A DNA stretch of 64,000 nt from VRUE01 sp963732225 (lineage in GTDB: Bacteria > Actinomycetota > Thermoleophilia > Solirubrobacterales > 70-9), in the NCBI GenBank assembly GCA_963732225.1, contig CAVSYR010000005.1, positions 124,001 to 188,000 of the forward strand. Reading direction: 5' to 3'. The notes under the pieces are model-generated. The model searched no databases and was not told where the DNA came from. It saw only the letters and a program-made list of their open reading frames with translations. Below are positions 9,355 to 17,957 of this stretch, one piece after another; positions within the stretch are counted from its first letter, which is position 1; each line of letters begins with the position of its first letter. Made by a program: the position numbers and the translations under genes.

Positions 9355-10291
9355 GGTCGCCGTACCCCCAGAGGCCTACCAGGTCGCGCCCGAGGTGCTG
9401 GTCCAGGGCGAAGACCTCGGGCGCGAAGCGGCGCCGCAGCTCGCTGTCCAAGCCGTCGTCCACGGGCGCCGGCTTGGCGTAGACGAAGCGCTGACGGAAG
9501 GCCTCGAAGGCCCGCAGCCGGGCCGCTCTCGGCATCACCGCCTTGACCCCGGCCTTGATCGCGCCGGAGACCGGGCCCCGGCCCATCATCAAGGCCTGCA
9601 GGGCGTCGTTGACGCGCGTCGAGCGCACCCGCACGGATGGGTTGGCATCGCTTGCGGTGACCGCCACCGAGTCCTCGACCTCGAGGAAGCGCAGCACCCG
9701 GCGCACGGTCTCCTCGTTGTCGCGGCGAAAGTCGTCGTAGACCAGGACCAGGATGTTCTCGGCCGGGAAGCGGTCTTCGTAGCGGCGCAGCTGCTCGACG
9801 TAGTGGACGTAATCGGAGTAGAGGAGCTTCAGGGGCCAGTGCGCCGAGGAGGCCGGCAGCTCGCGTCCCTCTCGCCTCGCGTCCTCCAGCGCCAGCGCTT
9901 TGCCGAAGTCACTCTCCGACTCGACCCGCGTCTGCACGAACTGCATGTGCAGCGAGCGCAGGAAACTCGCCGGCTCGCGCAGGATCGCGATGATCTTGGC
10001 GTCGGGCTGCAGCTCGGCGATGCCGGCCGCGGCGGTGCGCGACCAGAGGTGGGACACCGATGCCTCGCCCACCCGCTGGCCGGACTCGGCAGCGGCGAAC
10101 AGGTCGAGGTACTGAGCCATCGTGCGCCCCTCGGTGCCGGGCCGACTGCCGAGCTCGGTGGCGAAGAACTGGGTCTCCTTGCAGTCCGGCATGTAGATCT
10201 GCGGGTGGGCCCGCAGCATCTCGAAGAGCGCTGTGGTGCCGCACTTCGGGTGACCGACGATGAAGAAGTCGGGGCGCTTCCGGTCAGACAC
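9347..10291 (-). CDS. Sulfotransferase family protein (second of three paralogues)
   Basis: The protein is 314 residues from a GTG at 10291 that overlaps the stop of the alpha/beta-hydrolase gene. It has the PAPS loop FFIVGHPKCGTTALFEML and the second PAPS motif IIAILREPASFLRSLH, with MPDCKETQFF between them. Downstream, LLYSDYVHYVEQLRRYEDRF is shared almost word for word with the paralogue at 11090-12025, so the two come from a recent duplication. Expected role: PAPS-dependent sulfation of a carbohydrate before export. The longest frame extends 55 residues further upstream, but that part is antisense to the hydrolase end and unlike the paralogues. Confidence 0.88.
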   Translation of the reverse strand: MSDRKRPDFFIVGHPKCGTTALFEMLRAHPQIYMPDCKETQFFATELGSRPGTEGRTMAQYLDLFAAAESGQRVGEASVSHLWSRTAAAGIAELQPDAKIIAILREPASFLRSLHMQFVQTRVESESDFGKALALEDARREGRELPASSAHWPLKLLYSDYVHYVEQLRRYEDRFPAENILVLVYDDFRRDNEETVRRVLRFLEVEDSVAVTASDANPSVRVRSTRVNDALQALMMGRGPVSGAIKAGVKAVMPRAARLRAFEAFRQRFVYAKPAPVDDGLDSELRRRFAPEVFALDQHLGRDLVGLWGYGDLG

Positions 10292-11093
10292 CGAGCGCAC
10301 TCCGCAGTACCTGCTCCAGCTCACCGGTCTCGCGCATCTGGCGGGCCACCTCGTGCTTGCCGCCGGCGACCGGTCGCAGCTGCACTCCGTCGACGTCACC
10401 GAGTCGCTCAACGTGGAGGCGGTCGAGCGGGTAGGAGTCGTCGTAGAAGAGCTCACAACGGGTGGGGGCGATGCGGGCCGCGGGAAGGGCGCGGCGCAGG
10501 TCGATCCAGTTCTCGTCCAAGTGGCGGCCGGAGATGAGGGGGACGATCTTGTCGTCCCAGCGGTGATCGTCGATCTGAGCGAGGACCTCCAGGTCGAGGG
10601 TGGTCTGCGGTCCCCAGCAGAGCACCCGATCGGCCCCCAGCAGCGAGCCGAAGATCAACGCCGCGTATCCGCCCGCCGAGGTGCCGACCACGACCAGCCG
10701 CTCGATCTGCTGGCGGGCGATGATCCGCTCGAGATGCTTGGCGACCTCGGGGATCGTCGCGCCGTGGCGCCGCACGCCCCGGTGGTACCAAGCCTGCTTT
10801 AGATCTCGCACGAAGAGGCGTTTGATCGGCATCTCGCCGGTCAGCCCGAAGAACTCGAATGGAGGGATGTCGAGTTTTCCCTTCATTCCCCCGAACGCGA
10901 GCAGCAGCGTGCTCGAGTCGACCTTCATGTCGCTGCAGAGGGGAGCGGTGGGGTCCTCGAGCGCCAATCGGAAGCGATCTCCGAAGGGCAGCCGCCGCCG
11001 CGCCGCTGGGGGCAGGCGGCGGGCTCGGCGTCGGACTGCCCTGCCGACCCGCTTGACGGTCATCGGCTCCTCGTTGCTCCCGGGCGCGTTCAT
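10284..11093 (-). CDS. Alpha/beta-hydrolase-fold protein inside the sulfotransferase cluster
   Basis: The protein is 269 residues, ATG 11093, overlapping the stop of the upstream sulfotransferase (ATGA); an internal ATG at 11063 is a possible alternative start. The N-terminus is very basic (RVGRAVRRRARRLPPAARRR). The core contains LLLAFGGMKG, then LVVVGTSAGGYAALIFGSLLG, a GxSxGG nucleophile elbow, and LELLFYDDSYPLDRLHV-type strands; the final GGKHEVARQM offers a catalytic His. This fits a serine esterase or acyl-transfer enzyme of about normal size. Its place between two sulfotransferases suggests removal or transfer of an acyl group on the same glycan, but the substrate is unknown and a non-catalytic role is possible. 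Confidence 0.65.
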   Translation of the reverse strand: MNAPGSNEEPMTVKRVGRAVRRRARRLPPAARRRLPFGDRFRLALEDPTAPLCSDMKVDSSTLLLAFGGMKGKLDIPPFEFFGLTGEMPIKRLFVRDLKQAWYHRGVRRHGATIPEVAKHLERIIARQQIERLVVVGTSAGGYAALIFGSLLGADRVLCWGPQTTLDLEVLAQIDDHRWDDKIVPLISGRHLDENWIDLRRALPAARIAPTRCELFYDDSYPLDRLHVERLGDVDGVQLRPVAGGKHEVARQMRETGELEQVLRSALGV

Positions 11094-12025
11094 CGATAGC
11101 CCCAGAGGCCGATCAGGTCCCGGCCGAGGTATTCGCTTACGGCTTCGACCTCTGGCCTGAAGCGTCGGCGCAGGTCCGTCATCAGAGCTTCATCAACCGG
11201 GGCCGGCTCGCCGAAGACGAGTTGGCGCTGAACCGTGTCGAGAGCCCGCCGGCGCGCCCGTCGCGGAACGACCGCCTTGACCCCTCTCTTCACCGCTGCC
11301 GCGCCGGAGCCGTGGCCCATGGTCACGTCATAGACCAGCTTGTTCAGTCGTCGGGAGCGAACGCGAACCGACGGATTCGCTTCGCTGGGAGCCACCGCGA
11401 AGTCCTCCTCCAGATCGAGAAACCGCAACACCTCTCGAACCGACCCCTCGTTGTCGTCGCGGAAGTCGTCGTAGATCAAGACGAGGATGTTCCGCGCTGG
11501 AAACGACTCCGCGTAGCGCTGCAACTGCTCGACGTAGCGCACGTAGTCCGAGTAGAGGAGTTGCAGGGGCGAGCGGAAGGGAGGGAGGTTCTTCCCTCCG
11601 CGTCTGCACTCCTCGAGCGCAAGGGCCTTGCGAAAGTCCTTCTCGGTCTCCACTTGGGACTGCACGAACTGCAGGTGGAGCGAGCGCAGGAAGGCGGCGG
11701 GCTCGCGCAGCAGGGCGATTATCTGCGCGTCCGGCGACAGCTCGGCGATGTTTCCCGCGGCTGAGCGGGACCAGAGATGCAGGGCAGAGGCCTCGCCGAC
11801 CCGTTGCTGCGGCCGGGCGGCGGCGAACAGCGGCAGGTACTCGTCCAACGTCTGCGGCGGTCCGCCGGGGCGGCGCCGGTGGGGCGGGATCCGCAGCTCG
11901 TCGGCAAAGTAGAAGGTCTCCTTGCAGTCCGGCATGTAGATCCGCGGGTGGGCCCGCAACATCTCGAAGAGCGCCGTCGTGCCGCACTTCGGGTGACCGA
12001 CGATGAAGAAGTCGGGGACGCTCAA
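11090..12025 (-). CDS. Sulfotransferase family protein (third of three paralogues)
   Basis: The protein is 311 residues, with a TTG start at 12025 overlapping the ABC-transporter stop. PAPS-binding motifs are FFIVGHPKCGTTALFEML and IIALLREPAAFLRSLHLQF. RIYMPDCKETFYFADEL and LLYSDYVRYVEQLQRYAESF match the second paralogue closely. It is the first sulfotransferase in transcription order. The C-terminus (YLGRDLIGLWGYR) is also common to all three, with GRDL and WGY conserved. Probable role: sulfation of one sugar position of the exported polymer. The upstream extension of the longest frame is Arg-rich antisense of the ABC gene and is rejected. Confidence 0.88.
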   Translation of the reverse strand: MSVPDFFIVGHPKCGTTALFEMLRAHPRIYMPDCKETFYFADELRIPPHRRRPGGPPQTLDEYLPLFAAARPQQRVGEASALHLWSRSAAGNIAELSPDAQIIALLREPAAFLRSLHLQFVQSQVETEKDFRKALALEECRRGGKNLPPFRSPLQLLYSDYVRYVEQLQRYAESFPARNILVLIYDDFRDDNEGSVREVLRFLDLEEDFAVAPSEANPSVRVRSRRLNKLVYDVTMGHGSGAAAVKRGVKAVVPRRARRRALDTVQRQLVFGEPAPVDEALMTDLRRRFRPEVEAVSEYLGRDLIGLWGYR

Positions 12026-13821
12026 GGAATGGGCTCCCCGGCGGCGCTCTCGCTGAGGCCGGAGGCGGAGCGGTAGTAGGGGTTGCTTTGCAGCAGGCCG
12101 GCGGTGGTGTCGAAGGCATCGAGGCGGCCGTCGACGATCACGATCACCCGGTCGCACATGTCGAGGGTCGAGATCCGGTGGGCGATGGCAAAGATCGTCA
12201 ACTCGCCCTTGAGGCCGAGCAACGAGTCTTGGATCAACGCCTCCGAGCGCGGGTCGAGGGCGCTGGTCGGCTCGTCGAGGACGAGGATCTGCGGCTTCGC
12301 CACAAGCGCCCGGGCCAGGCAGATGCGCTGCTGCTGGCCGCCGGAGACGGCGTTGGCGCGGGGGCCGATGACCGTGTCGTAGCCGTCGTCCCAGCTGAGG
12401 ATGTCGTCGTGGATCCGGGCCATCCGCGCCGCCGCTTCCACCGCGGCCTGGTCGAGCGAGCGGAAGAAGCGGATGTTCTCGGTCACCGAGGCATGCAAGA
12501 GCCGTGGTTCCTGCGGCACGTAGGCCACCTTGCGGTGCCAGTCCTCGCGGCTGAGCTCAGCGGCGGCGACCCCGTTGAGCAGGTAGCTGCCGCTGTCTGG
12601 CGCCCGCAGCTGCAGCAGCAGTTGCACCAAGGTCGACTTGCCCGCTCCGGAAGGACCGACGACCCCGACCGCTTCGCCGCCGCGGACCTCGAAGCTGACC
12701 TCTGAAAGCACCGGCTGCGCCGCTCGGTAGCCGAACGAGACCTGCTCCAGGTTCAGGGTCCGCAGGGCCGCCATCGACCGGTCGCCCGCCGGCAGGTTGC
12801 TCTCGCCGTAGCGCCGCTCCGCTTCCCGCAGGCGTTCGATGAACGGCAGCGACTGACGCGTCAGCTGGTAGGAGCTCTGCAGCTGCTGACCGTAGGTGCC
12901 GGCGCGGACCAGCAGCAGGACCACCGCCCCGAGCGAGGCCACCTGGCCGACGCCGGAGGCGTAGAGGCCGGCCAGGCCAATCACGATCACGAGGAAGATC
13001 AGGCTCTGGTAGAGCCCGGGCACCAGGCGGGCGACGAACTGGGTCCGGAAGAAGAGGTCCTGCGAGGACGAGATCAGGCTGCCGATGCGGTCGCGTTGGG
13101 CCCCGTCGACGCCGAAGACGTGGGTCTCTTCAGCGACCCGAACCGCCTCGCCGACGCCGCTCGCATAGTTCATCTGGGCCTGGGAGAGATCATGCGAGCG
13201 CTGATGCCCGAGCTTGGTCATCGGTCGCAGCAGCGCGAACAGCGCCACCGCGGCAGCGAGGACGACGATCGCGGCGACGAAGTTGAGCGCCAGGGCGGAG
13301 ACGATCAGGACCAGAAAGGAGAGCAGCGCGTTGAGGAAGATCGTCACCTGCTGGGCGCCCTGGGTTGCCTGGACCACCTGGCTGGTCAACATCTCCTGCA
13401 GATGGCCCTCGCGATCGTCCGATTGCACGCCCCAGGAGGCGCGAGTGAAGGCGTTGAAGAGGTCGCGGCGCAGCCCGGCCTGGACGTCGGCGGCGATCCG
13501 TGCCGGCAGCCAGGCGATCGGCACCTGCAGCGCCAGGCGCACCATGGCGAGCAGGCCCGCCGCGATCAGCAGGGCGTCGACGGTGGTGTGGACGTTGAGG
13601 GCGCCGATGCTGACTTCCACCGCGGAGTCGCCGGTGACGAGACTGGCGGCGACCTGGGCGACGACGGCGAGGATCACGGCTTCGGTCAGGCCGGAGAGGA
13701 CCGAGACCGCCGCCAGAGTCGCGATCGGCCCGCGGCGGCTGCCCACCAGCGGCTGCAGTTGCCGCAGGGTCGCCGGCCCGGGCGAGGCGCCGTCGCCGGG
13801 CTTGCGAGCGCGGCCGATCAC
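12022..13821 (-). CDS. ABC transporter, fused permease and ATPase (MsbA/exporter type)
   Basis: The protein is 599 residues, with a GTG at 13821 overlapping the stop of the GT2 gene. The N-terminal half (about residues 30-320) holds six membrane segments of an exporter-type domain. The C-terminal ATPase has Walker A GPSGAGKSTLVQL, signature VSGGQQQRICLARAL, Walker B ILVLDEPTSALD and the switch His in AIAHRIS. Such proteins work as dimers and flip lipids or lipid-linked glycans. No Wzx-type flippase is visible in this window, so this exporter is the best candidate for moving the lipid-linked unit across the membrane, although export of another lipid is possible. It lies between glycosyltransferase and sulfotransferase genes in one operon. 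Confidence 0.9.
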   Translation of the reverse strand: MIGRARKPGDGASPGPATLRQLQPLVGSRRGPIATLAAVSVLSGLTEAVILAVVAQVAASLVTGDSAVEVSIGALNVHTTVDALLIAAGLLAMVRLALQVPIAWLPARIAADVQAGLRRDLFNAFTRASWGVQSDDREGHLQEMLTSQVVQATQGAQQVTIFLNALLSFLVLIVSALALNFVAAIVVLAAAVALFALLRPMTKLGHQRSHDLSQAQMNYASGVGEAVRVAEETHVFGVDGAQRDRIGSLISSSQDLFFRTQFVARLVPGLYQSLIFLVIVIGLAGLYASGVGQVASLGAVVLLLVRAGTYGQQLQSSYQLTRQSLPFIERLREAERRYGESNLPAGDRSMAALRTLNLEQVSFGYRAAQPVLSEVSFEVRGGEAVGVVGPSGAGKSTLVQLLLQLRAPDSGSYLLNGVAAAELSREDWHRKVAYVPQEPRLLHASVTENIRFFRSLDQAAVEAAARMARIHDDILSWDDGYDTVIGPRANAVSGGQQQRICLARALVAKPQILVLDEPTSALDPRSEALIQDSLLGLKGELTIFAIAHRISTLDMCDRVIVIVDGRLDAFDTTAGLLQSNPYYRSASGLSESAAGEPIP

Positions 13822-14711
13822 CGGTTCACGCCGTCCCCGGCGGCGAGGAAGGCCGCGTAGTGGGCGCGGGCCAGGCCGACCGTCCGCCAGGCCTCGCCGA
13901 TCCCCGCCCGGCCACGGCGCTTGACCGAGGCGGCGAACAGATGCGCGACCGCGAGGCCGAAGCCGGACCAGCCGCGCAGCCGCGAGCCTTCGGTCCAGCG
14001 CCTCCGCTTCAGCGTCACGTAGAGCCGCGAGGCGCTGGCCTGGTCGCGATACTCGCCACGGCCAACGGGCGACGGGAAGTGGTAGTTGACGGCGTCGAAG
14101 CAGGGCACGATGGTGAAGCCCATGGCCACGGCGCGGGTGGTGACGTCGACCTCGTCGAAGCCGTATTTGAGGTTGGGGTCAAAACCCACGTCCTCGAAGA
14201 GCCGGCGTGGAAAAAGCGCGGCGTTGATGACGACGGTGTGCAGGAGCGCGCCCGGCTCGTAGGCCCGCGACTGGAAGCCCAGCAGCCCCTGGTCGTTGGG
14301 AACGACGAGGCGCCCGTCCTCGATGTCGGCGCCGGTGACGATGGCCCGGTCGCGTCGCGCCGGGTCCAGCCCGCCCAGAACGCCCCCGACCTGCTCCAGG
14401 AAGGTCTCGCCGAGGGTGCCGTCGTCGTCGAGGAAGAGGAGGTAGTCCCCGGTCGCGAGCGAGATCGCGTGGTTGCGGTTCGCGCCGAGGCCGGCACGAG
14501 GGCCCTGCGTGTAGAGGACCGGCAGCGGATGGGCGGCAACAAGGGCGGCGGTGTCGTTTTCATTGCCGTCGTCGGAGACGATCACCTGGCTTGGCCGCAG
14601 GCTAGAGGCGGCGACGCTGTCGAGGGCGCGGCCCAGCTCCGCGGGGCGGTTGCGCGTGCAGATGCAGACCGAGACGTCGAGCGTTCTCGAGTCGGTGGCG
14701 AGGGAGCTCAT
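13818..14711 (-). CDS. GT2 family glycosyltransferase
   Basis: The protein is 297 residues. The ATG at 14711 overlaps the stop of the polymerase gene (ATGA), and the first strand follows quickly (LDVSVCICTRNRPAELGRALDSV). It shows the GT-A motifs VIVSDDGNEND and LLFLDDDGTLGETFLEQVGG, where the DDD triplet binds the metal and the nucleotide sugar. YGFDEVDVTTRAVAMGF matches the ED acceptor-side motif of the family. The role is probably transfer of one sugar to the lipid-linked repeat unit on the cytoplasmic face. The long upstream extension of this frame is the antisense-like translation of the polymerase gene and is not part of the protein. Confidence 0.88.
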   Translation of the reverse strand: MSSLATDSRTLDVSVCICTRNRPAELGRALDSVAASSLRPSQVIVSDDGNENDTAALVAAHPLPVLYTQGPRAGLGANRNHAISLATGDYLLFLDDDGTLGETFLEQVGGVLGGLDPARRDRAIVTGADIEDGRLVVPNDQGLLGFQSRAYEPGALLHTVVINAALFPRRLFEDVGFDPNLKYGFDEVDVTTRAVAMGFTIVPCFDAVNYHFPSPVGRGEYRDQASASRLYVTLKRRRWTEGSRLRGWSGFGLAVAHLFAASVKRRGRAGIGEAWRTVGLARAHYAAFLAAGDGVNR

Positions 14712-16264
14712 CGCGGTGCGAGGCGCCCCTGCGCCGGTCTGGTCTTGAACCAGTAGGCGGCAACTCCGAGCGCGAACCAGAAGTACGGCCCGAACGGAAG
14801 GTTCAACATCGTCGGTCCGACGAAGCCCATGATCGTGAAGGCGATCACAGTGGCGAAGACCCCGGCCAGGAAGAGGCGCAGCTCGAGGTCGCCGATCCGC
14901 CTCAGCCCGGTCACGGCCAGGGCGATCAAGGTGACCGAGAGAGCGACCCAGAGGATCAACCCGGGCAGGCCGAGTTCGAGGGTCACGTAGTTGTACTGAG
15001 ACTCGGCGCTGGCGGTGTGACCGTCGATGATCGGCGGGTTGGTGCCGCCGAAGCTCCGGCCCGCGCCGGCGACCGCGAGGCCGGCGCCCAGCGGATATTT
15101 CTTGATCACCGCCGGGATCTGGGCGAGCGTCGCCTGGCGATATTCGACTGAGGTGTTGGCGGCCTTGTCGGGGGTGATGCTTTCGTAGCGCGAGAAGACA
15201 CCTTCGCCGGCGCTGGGCGCCAGGGCTGAAGCGAGGACGAAGCCGAGGGTCGCGATCACCAGCAGGCCGGCCAGCACGTTGGTCGCTCGCCGCCCGGCGC
15301 TGGCCGAGAGCGTCACCAGCGCGATCGCGGCGATCACCGCTCCCAGTACCGCCTCGCGTTGCAACGAAGTGGCAATGGCAAGCAGTGAGCCGAGGCAGAG
15401 CAACACCACCCAGGGCTGCCGGCGCATTCCCCGCGCCCCCAGCAGGGCCAGCAACCCCGGCAGGGCGAGTACGCCGAGGAAGCCGCCGAAGCCGAGGTCG
15501 GAACCCAGGCCCGGCGGCCGCACCCGTTCGGTGCCTTCGTTGTCGGTGTAAACGCGACCGGAGACGTCGCCGGAACCGCTGATCCGTTCTTCGTATCCAG
15601 GCCCCCAAGCGGCGAGCTGTTCGGGCGTCAGTTGGGTCTGGATCGTGCTGACCACGCCGTTGGCGAGCGCGATCACGCCAAGCAGCAGGAAGAGGTTGCG
15701 GAAGCGATGCTTGGATCGCATCAGGTAGTAGCCGACGAAGAAAAACGGAATCCACTCCAGGTGCTGGCGAAAGCCGCCGACGGCCTTGAGGATCCCGAAG
15801 GTGTGGGGGTTGGCGGCCTCGACCAAGACCAGGACGACGAAGGCGATGACCCAGCCCGACAGGGGCGGCAACTCGATCCTCTCGCGACGGATCACGACCC
15901 GCGCCAGGACGCCGGCACAGAGCGCGATGATCATCAGGTCGCGCAAGCTGGAGACCAGCTGGTTGGCGGTCTCCAGCTTGATCACGCCGTCGACGAGCCC
16001 GAAGTAGAGGACGAGGATCGTCAGGGTCACCTCGTAGCGGGTGCTGGCGGCAAAGGCGACCAGCGCCAGCATCACGAAGATCACCCCGGTGGCGAGGAAG
16101 AAGTTCGGGTCCGGCACCTTGACCGCGATCGCCAGGGCGAGGAAGAGGGGAATAGCCGCGGCGAGGAAGCCCGCGAGCAGCTCCTGTCTGCGGCGGCCGA
16201 GGATTGCGGGATGAGCTCTCCACGGGGCTGGCGGCACCCCAGCAAGTGAGGGCTTCATCCTCAC
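14708..16264 (-). CDS. O-antigen ligase/polymerase-like membrane protein
   Basis: The protein is 518 residues from GTG 16264, overlapping the stop of the Wzz/kinase gene; an ATG at 16258 is an equally good start. About ten to twelve hydrophobic segments are visible, for example ELLAGFLAAAIPLFLALAIAV and LALPGLLALLGARGM. A large polar loop (about residues 205-250 and again 355-430) precedes the final helices, as in the Wzy/WaaL family. The segment QYNYVTLELGLPGLILWVALS matches the region that usually follows the catalytic loop. Expected role: polymerisation of repeat units or ligation of the finished glycan at the outer face. A second family member lies at 21083-23114. Confidence 0.82.
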   Translation of the reverse strand: MRMKPSLAGVPPAPWRAHPAILGRRRQELLAGFLAAAIPLFLALAIAVKVPDPNFFLATGVIFVMLALVAFAASTRYEVTLTILVLYFGLVDGVIKLETANQLVSSLRDLMIIALCAGVLARVVIRRERIELPPLSGWVIAFVVLVLVEAANPHTFGILKAVGGFRQHLEWIPFFFVGYYLMRSKHRFRNLFLLLGVIALANGVVSTIQTQLTPEQLAAWGPGYEERISGSGDVSGRVYTDNEGTERVRPPGLGSDLGFGGFLGVLALPGLLALLGARGMRRQPWVVLLCLGSLLAIATSLQREAVLGAVIAAIALVTLSASAGRRATNVLAGLLVIATLGFVLASALAPSAGEGVFSRYESITPDKAANTSVEYRQATLAQIPAVIKKYPLGAGLAVAGAGRSFGGTNPPIIDGHTASAESQYNYVTLELGLPGLILWVALSVTLIALAVTGLRRIGDLELRLFLAGVFATVIAFTIMGFVGPTMLNLPFGPYFWFALGVAAYWFKTRPAQGRLAPR

Positions 16265-17859
16265 CGGAAGCTGTTGCCGCGCCCGTAATCCGTCAACGAG
16301 AGCCCGAAGGTCTCCACGTCCGACTCCGATGCGTCGTTGGCGATCACCCCCATCACCGGTGCATGGGGAGCGCGCGAGAGCAGGTCGAGAAGGCGCTGTG
16401 CCGAGGTCTCGCCGGTATGACCGATCCGGGCGACGATCACGATCGCGTCGACCATTGCCAGCAGCGGCAGGACGTCGCTGACCTCGAGCGGGGGTGGGGC
16501 ATCGACCAGGACGTAATCGAATTCCTCGCCGAGCGAGCCGAGCAGCATCGGCATCGCCCGACCGGCGAGCAACGCCGGGGGGTTGGCTACCGTGCCACCG
16601 CTTGGCAGGATCGAAAGGGAGCCGCCAACGCGCGGCTCGGCCACCGTCGCGACCCCCTCGGCCAGATCGAACGGGGCGGCGGGGTCTGCGGATGGGGAGG
16701 CCACGATGGTCTGGGTCGCCTGCTGGACCGGGACCGCTCCCGCCAGGACCTCGGCCAAGCCCTGGGAGCCGTCGATGCCGAACAGATCCGCTTGGATCGG
16801 ACGCCGCAGGTCGGACTCGAGGATCACGACCCGTTCGCCGGCCTCCCGCTGCACCATCGCCAGGCTGGCCAACAGCGTTGACTTGCCGTCGCCGGCGTCG
16901 GCGCTGACGAAGAGCAGCGAGCGCGGCGCCGGGCCTCGGTCGGGGTCCGCCATGTTGCGCAACTGCAAGGTCGTGTGCAGCCGGCGCAGGGGCTCGCGCA
17001 GGGCCGCCGCCGGCATCACCTCACCCTGTTGGTTGACGATCGGCCGGCGGATCGACGGGACCGTGGTCAGCACCGGGGCCTGGAAGGTCTCCTCGATATC
17101 GGCCAGGGAGCGCAGGCGGCGGTCGAAGCGGCTGAGCGCGTAGGCGCCGATGGCGGCGAGGACGATGCCGAGGACGAAGCCGAAGACCGCGTTTCGCTTC
17201 GGCTTCGGCGAGAGCGGCACGGCGCTGGCGACGGCGGGGTTGATCTGCCGGTTGCCGGCGGCGCCGAGCGAAAGCTGTGAGCGCAGCTCGTTGATGCGAT
17301 CGACCAGGTTCTGGATCTGCAGGGTTTCCGATGCGGTCGGGGTGACCGATTCTTCGGTCGCCCGCAACTGCTGGTTGGTGCTGGCAAGAGCGATCTTGAC
17401 GTTTTTGCGGTAGCTCGCTTCACGCAGGCGCAGGTAGGTCCGGACGTAGGCGTTGGCCAAGTCCGCGGCGGCCTGGCCGCTGCCGGCGGTTGCCGAGATC
17501 GAGATGAAGTCGCTGCCTGTGGCGGCCACGGCGGTGACGCTGCCGCTGGCCGCCTCGCTGTTTCCTTCCTCGAGCAGGCGCCGCTGCACGGCGGCTCCGA
17601 CGACGCTGGAGTTGATCAGCACCACCTGGTTGGTGATGCTGCGGTCGTTTTCGGTGGCGGTGGCCTGGCCGTTGCCGAGCAGCGCCTGAACTTCGGAGCC
17701 GCTGCCTAGGTAAACACCGGTCGAGGCTCCGTACACCTTGGGCTGGTGGTCGTAGTAGAAATAGGTTGCGACCCCGACCAGCACGCCGACGAGGAGAATC
17801 AGCCACTTGCGTTTCCAGAGGGGGGCGAAGATCTCGGTGGCGTCTGAGGTCTCGTTCAC
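16261..17859 (-). CDS. Polysaccharide co-polymerase with BY-kinase domain (Wzz + CpsD/Wzc type)
   Basis: The protein is 532 residues, ATG 17859. The N-terminal Wzz part has a first membrane segment at about residues 19-36 (KWLILLVGVLVGVATYFYYD) and a second near 225-245 (AVFGFVLGIVLAAIGAYAL), flanking a coiled extracytoplasmic region. The C-terminal cytoplasmic kinase has Walker A SADAGDGKST, Walker A-prime VVILESDLRRP and Walker B YVLVDAPPPLE. Such proteins set chain length and are controlled by tyrosine phosphorylation of the tail. Here the tail (LTDYGRGNSFR) has a single Tyr rather than the usual cluster, so the regulation may differ. It is the first gene of the eight-gene minus operon and is divergent from the fusion glycosyltransferase at 17958. 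Confidence 0.9.
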   Translation of the reverse strand: MNETSDATEIFAPLWKRKWLILLVGVLVGVATYFYYDHQPKVYGASTGVYLGSGSEVQALLGNGQATATENDRSITNQVVLINSSVVGAAVQRRLLEEGNSEAASGSVTAVAATGSDFISISATAGSGQAAADLANAYVRTYLRLREASYRKNVKIALASTNQQLRATEESVTPTASETLQIQNLVDRINELRSQLSLGAAGNRQINPAVASAVPLSPKPKRNAVFGFVLGIVLAAIGAYALSRFDRRLRSLADIEETFQAPVLTTVPSIRRPIVNQQGEVMPAAALREPLRRLHTTLQLRNMADPDRGPAPRSLLFVSADAGDGKSTLLASLAMVQREAGERVVILESDLRRPIQADLFGIDGSQGLAEVLAGAVPVQQATQTIVASPSADPAAPFDLAEGVATVAEPRVGGSLSILPSGGTVANPPALLAGRAMPMLLGSLGEEFDYVLVDAPPPLEVSDVLPLLAMVDAIVIVARIGHTGETSAQRLLDLLSRAPHAPVMGVIANDASESDVETFGLSLTDYGRGNSFR

Positions 17860-17957
17860 TTGTTTGGCGCTCCATCCGTGGCCGGGATTGCTGTCATAGG
17901 AACGTGGCTGAGGAAGTTAGCTTGTTCGACAATTTGACCCGGTGCGACGATGTTGCG

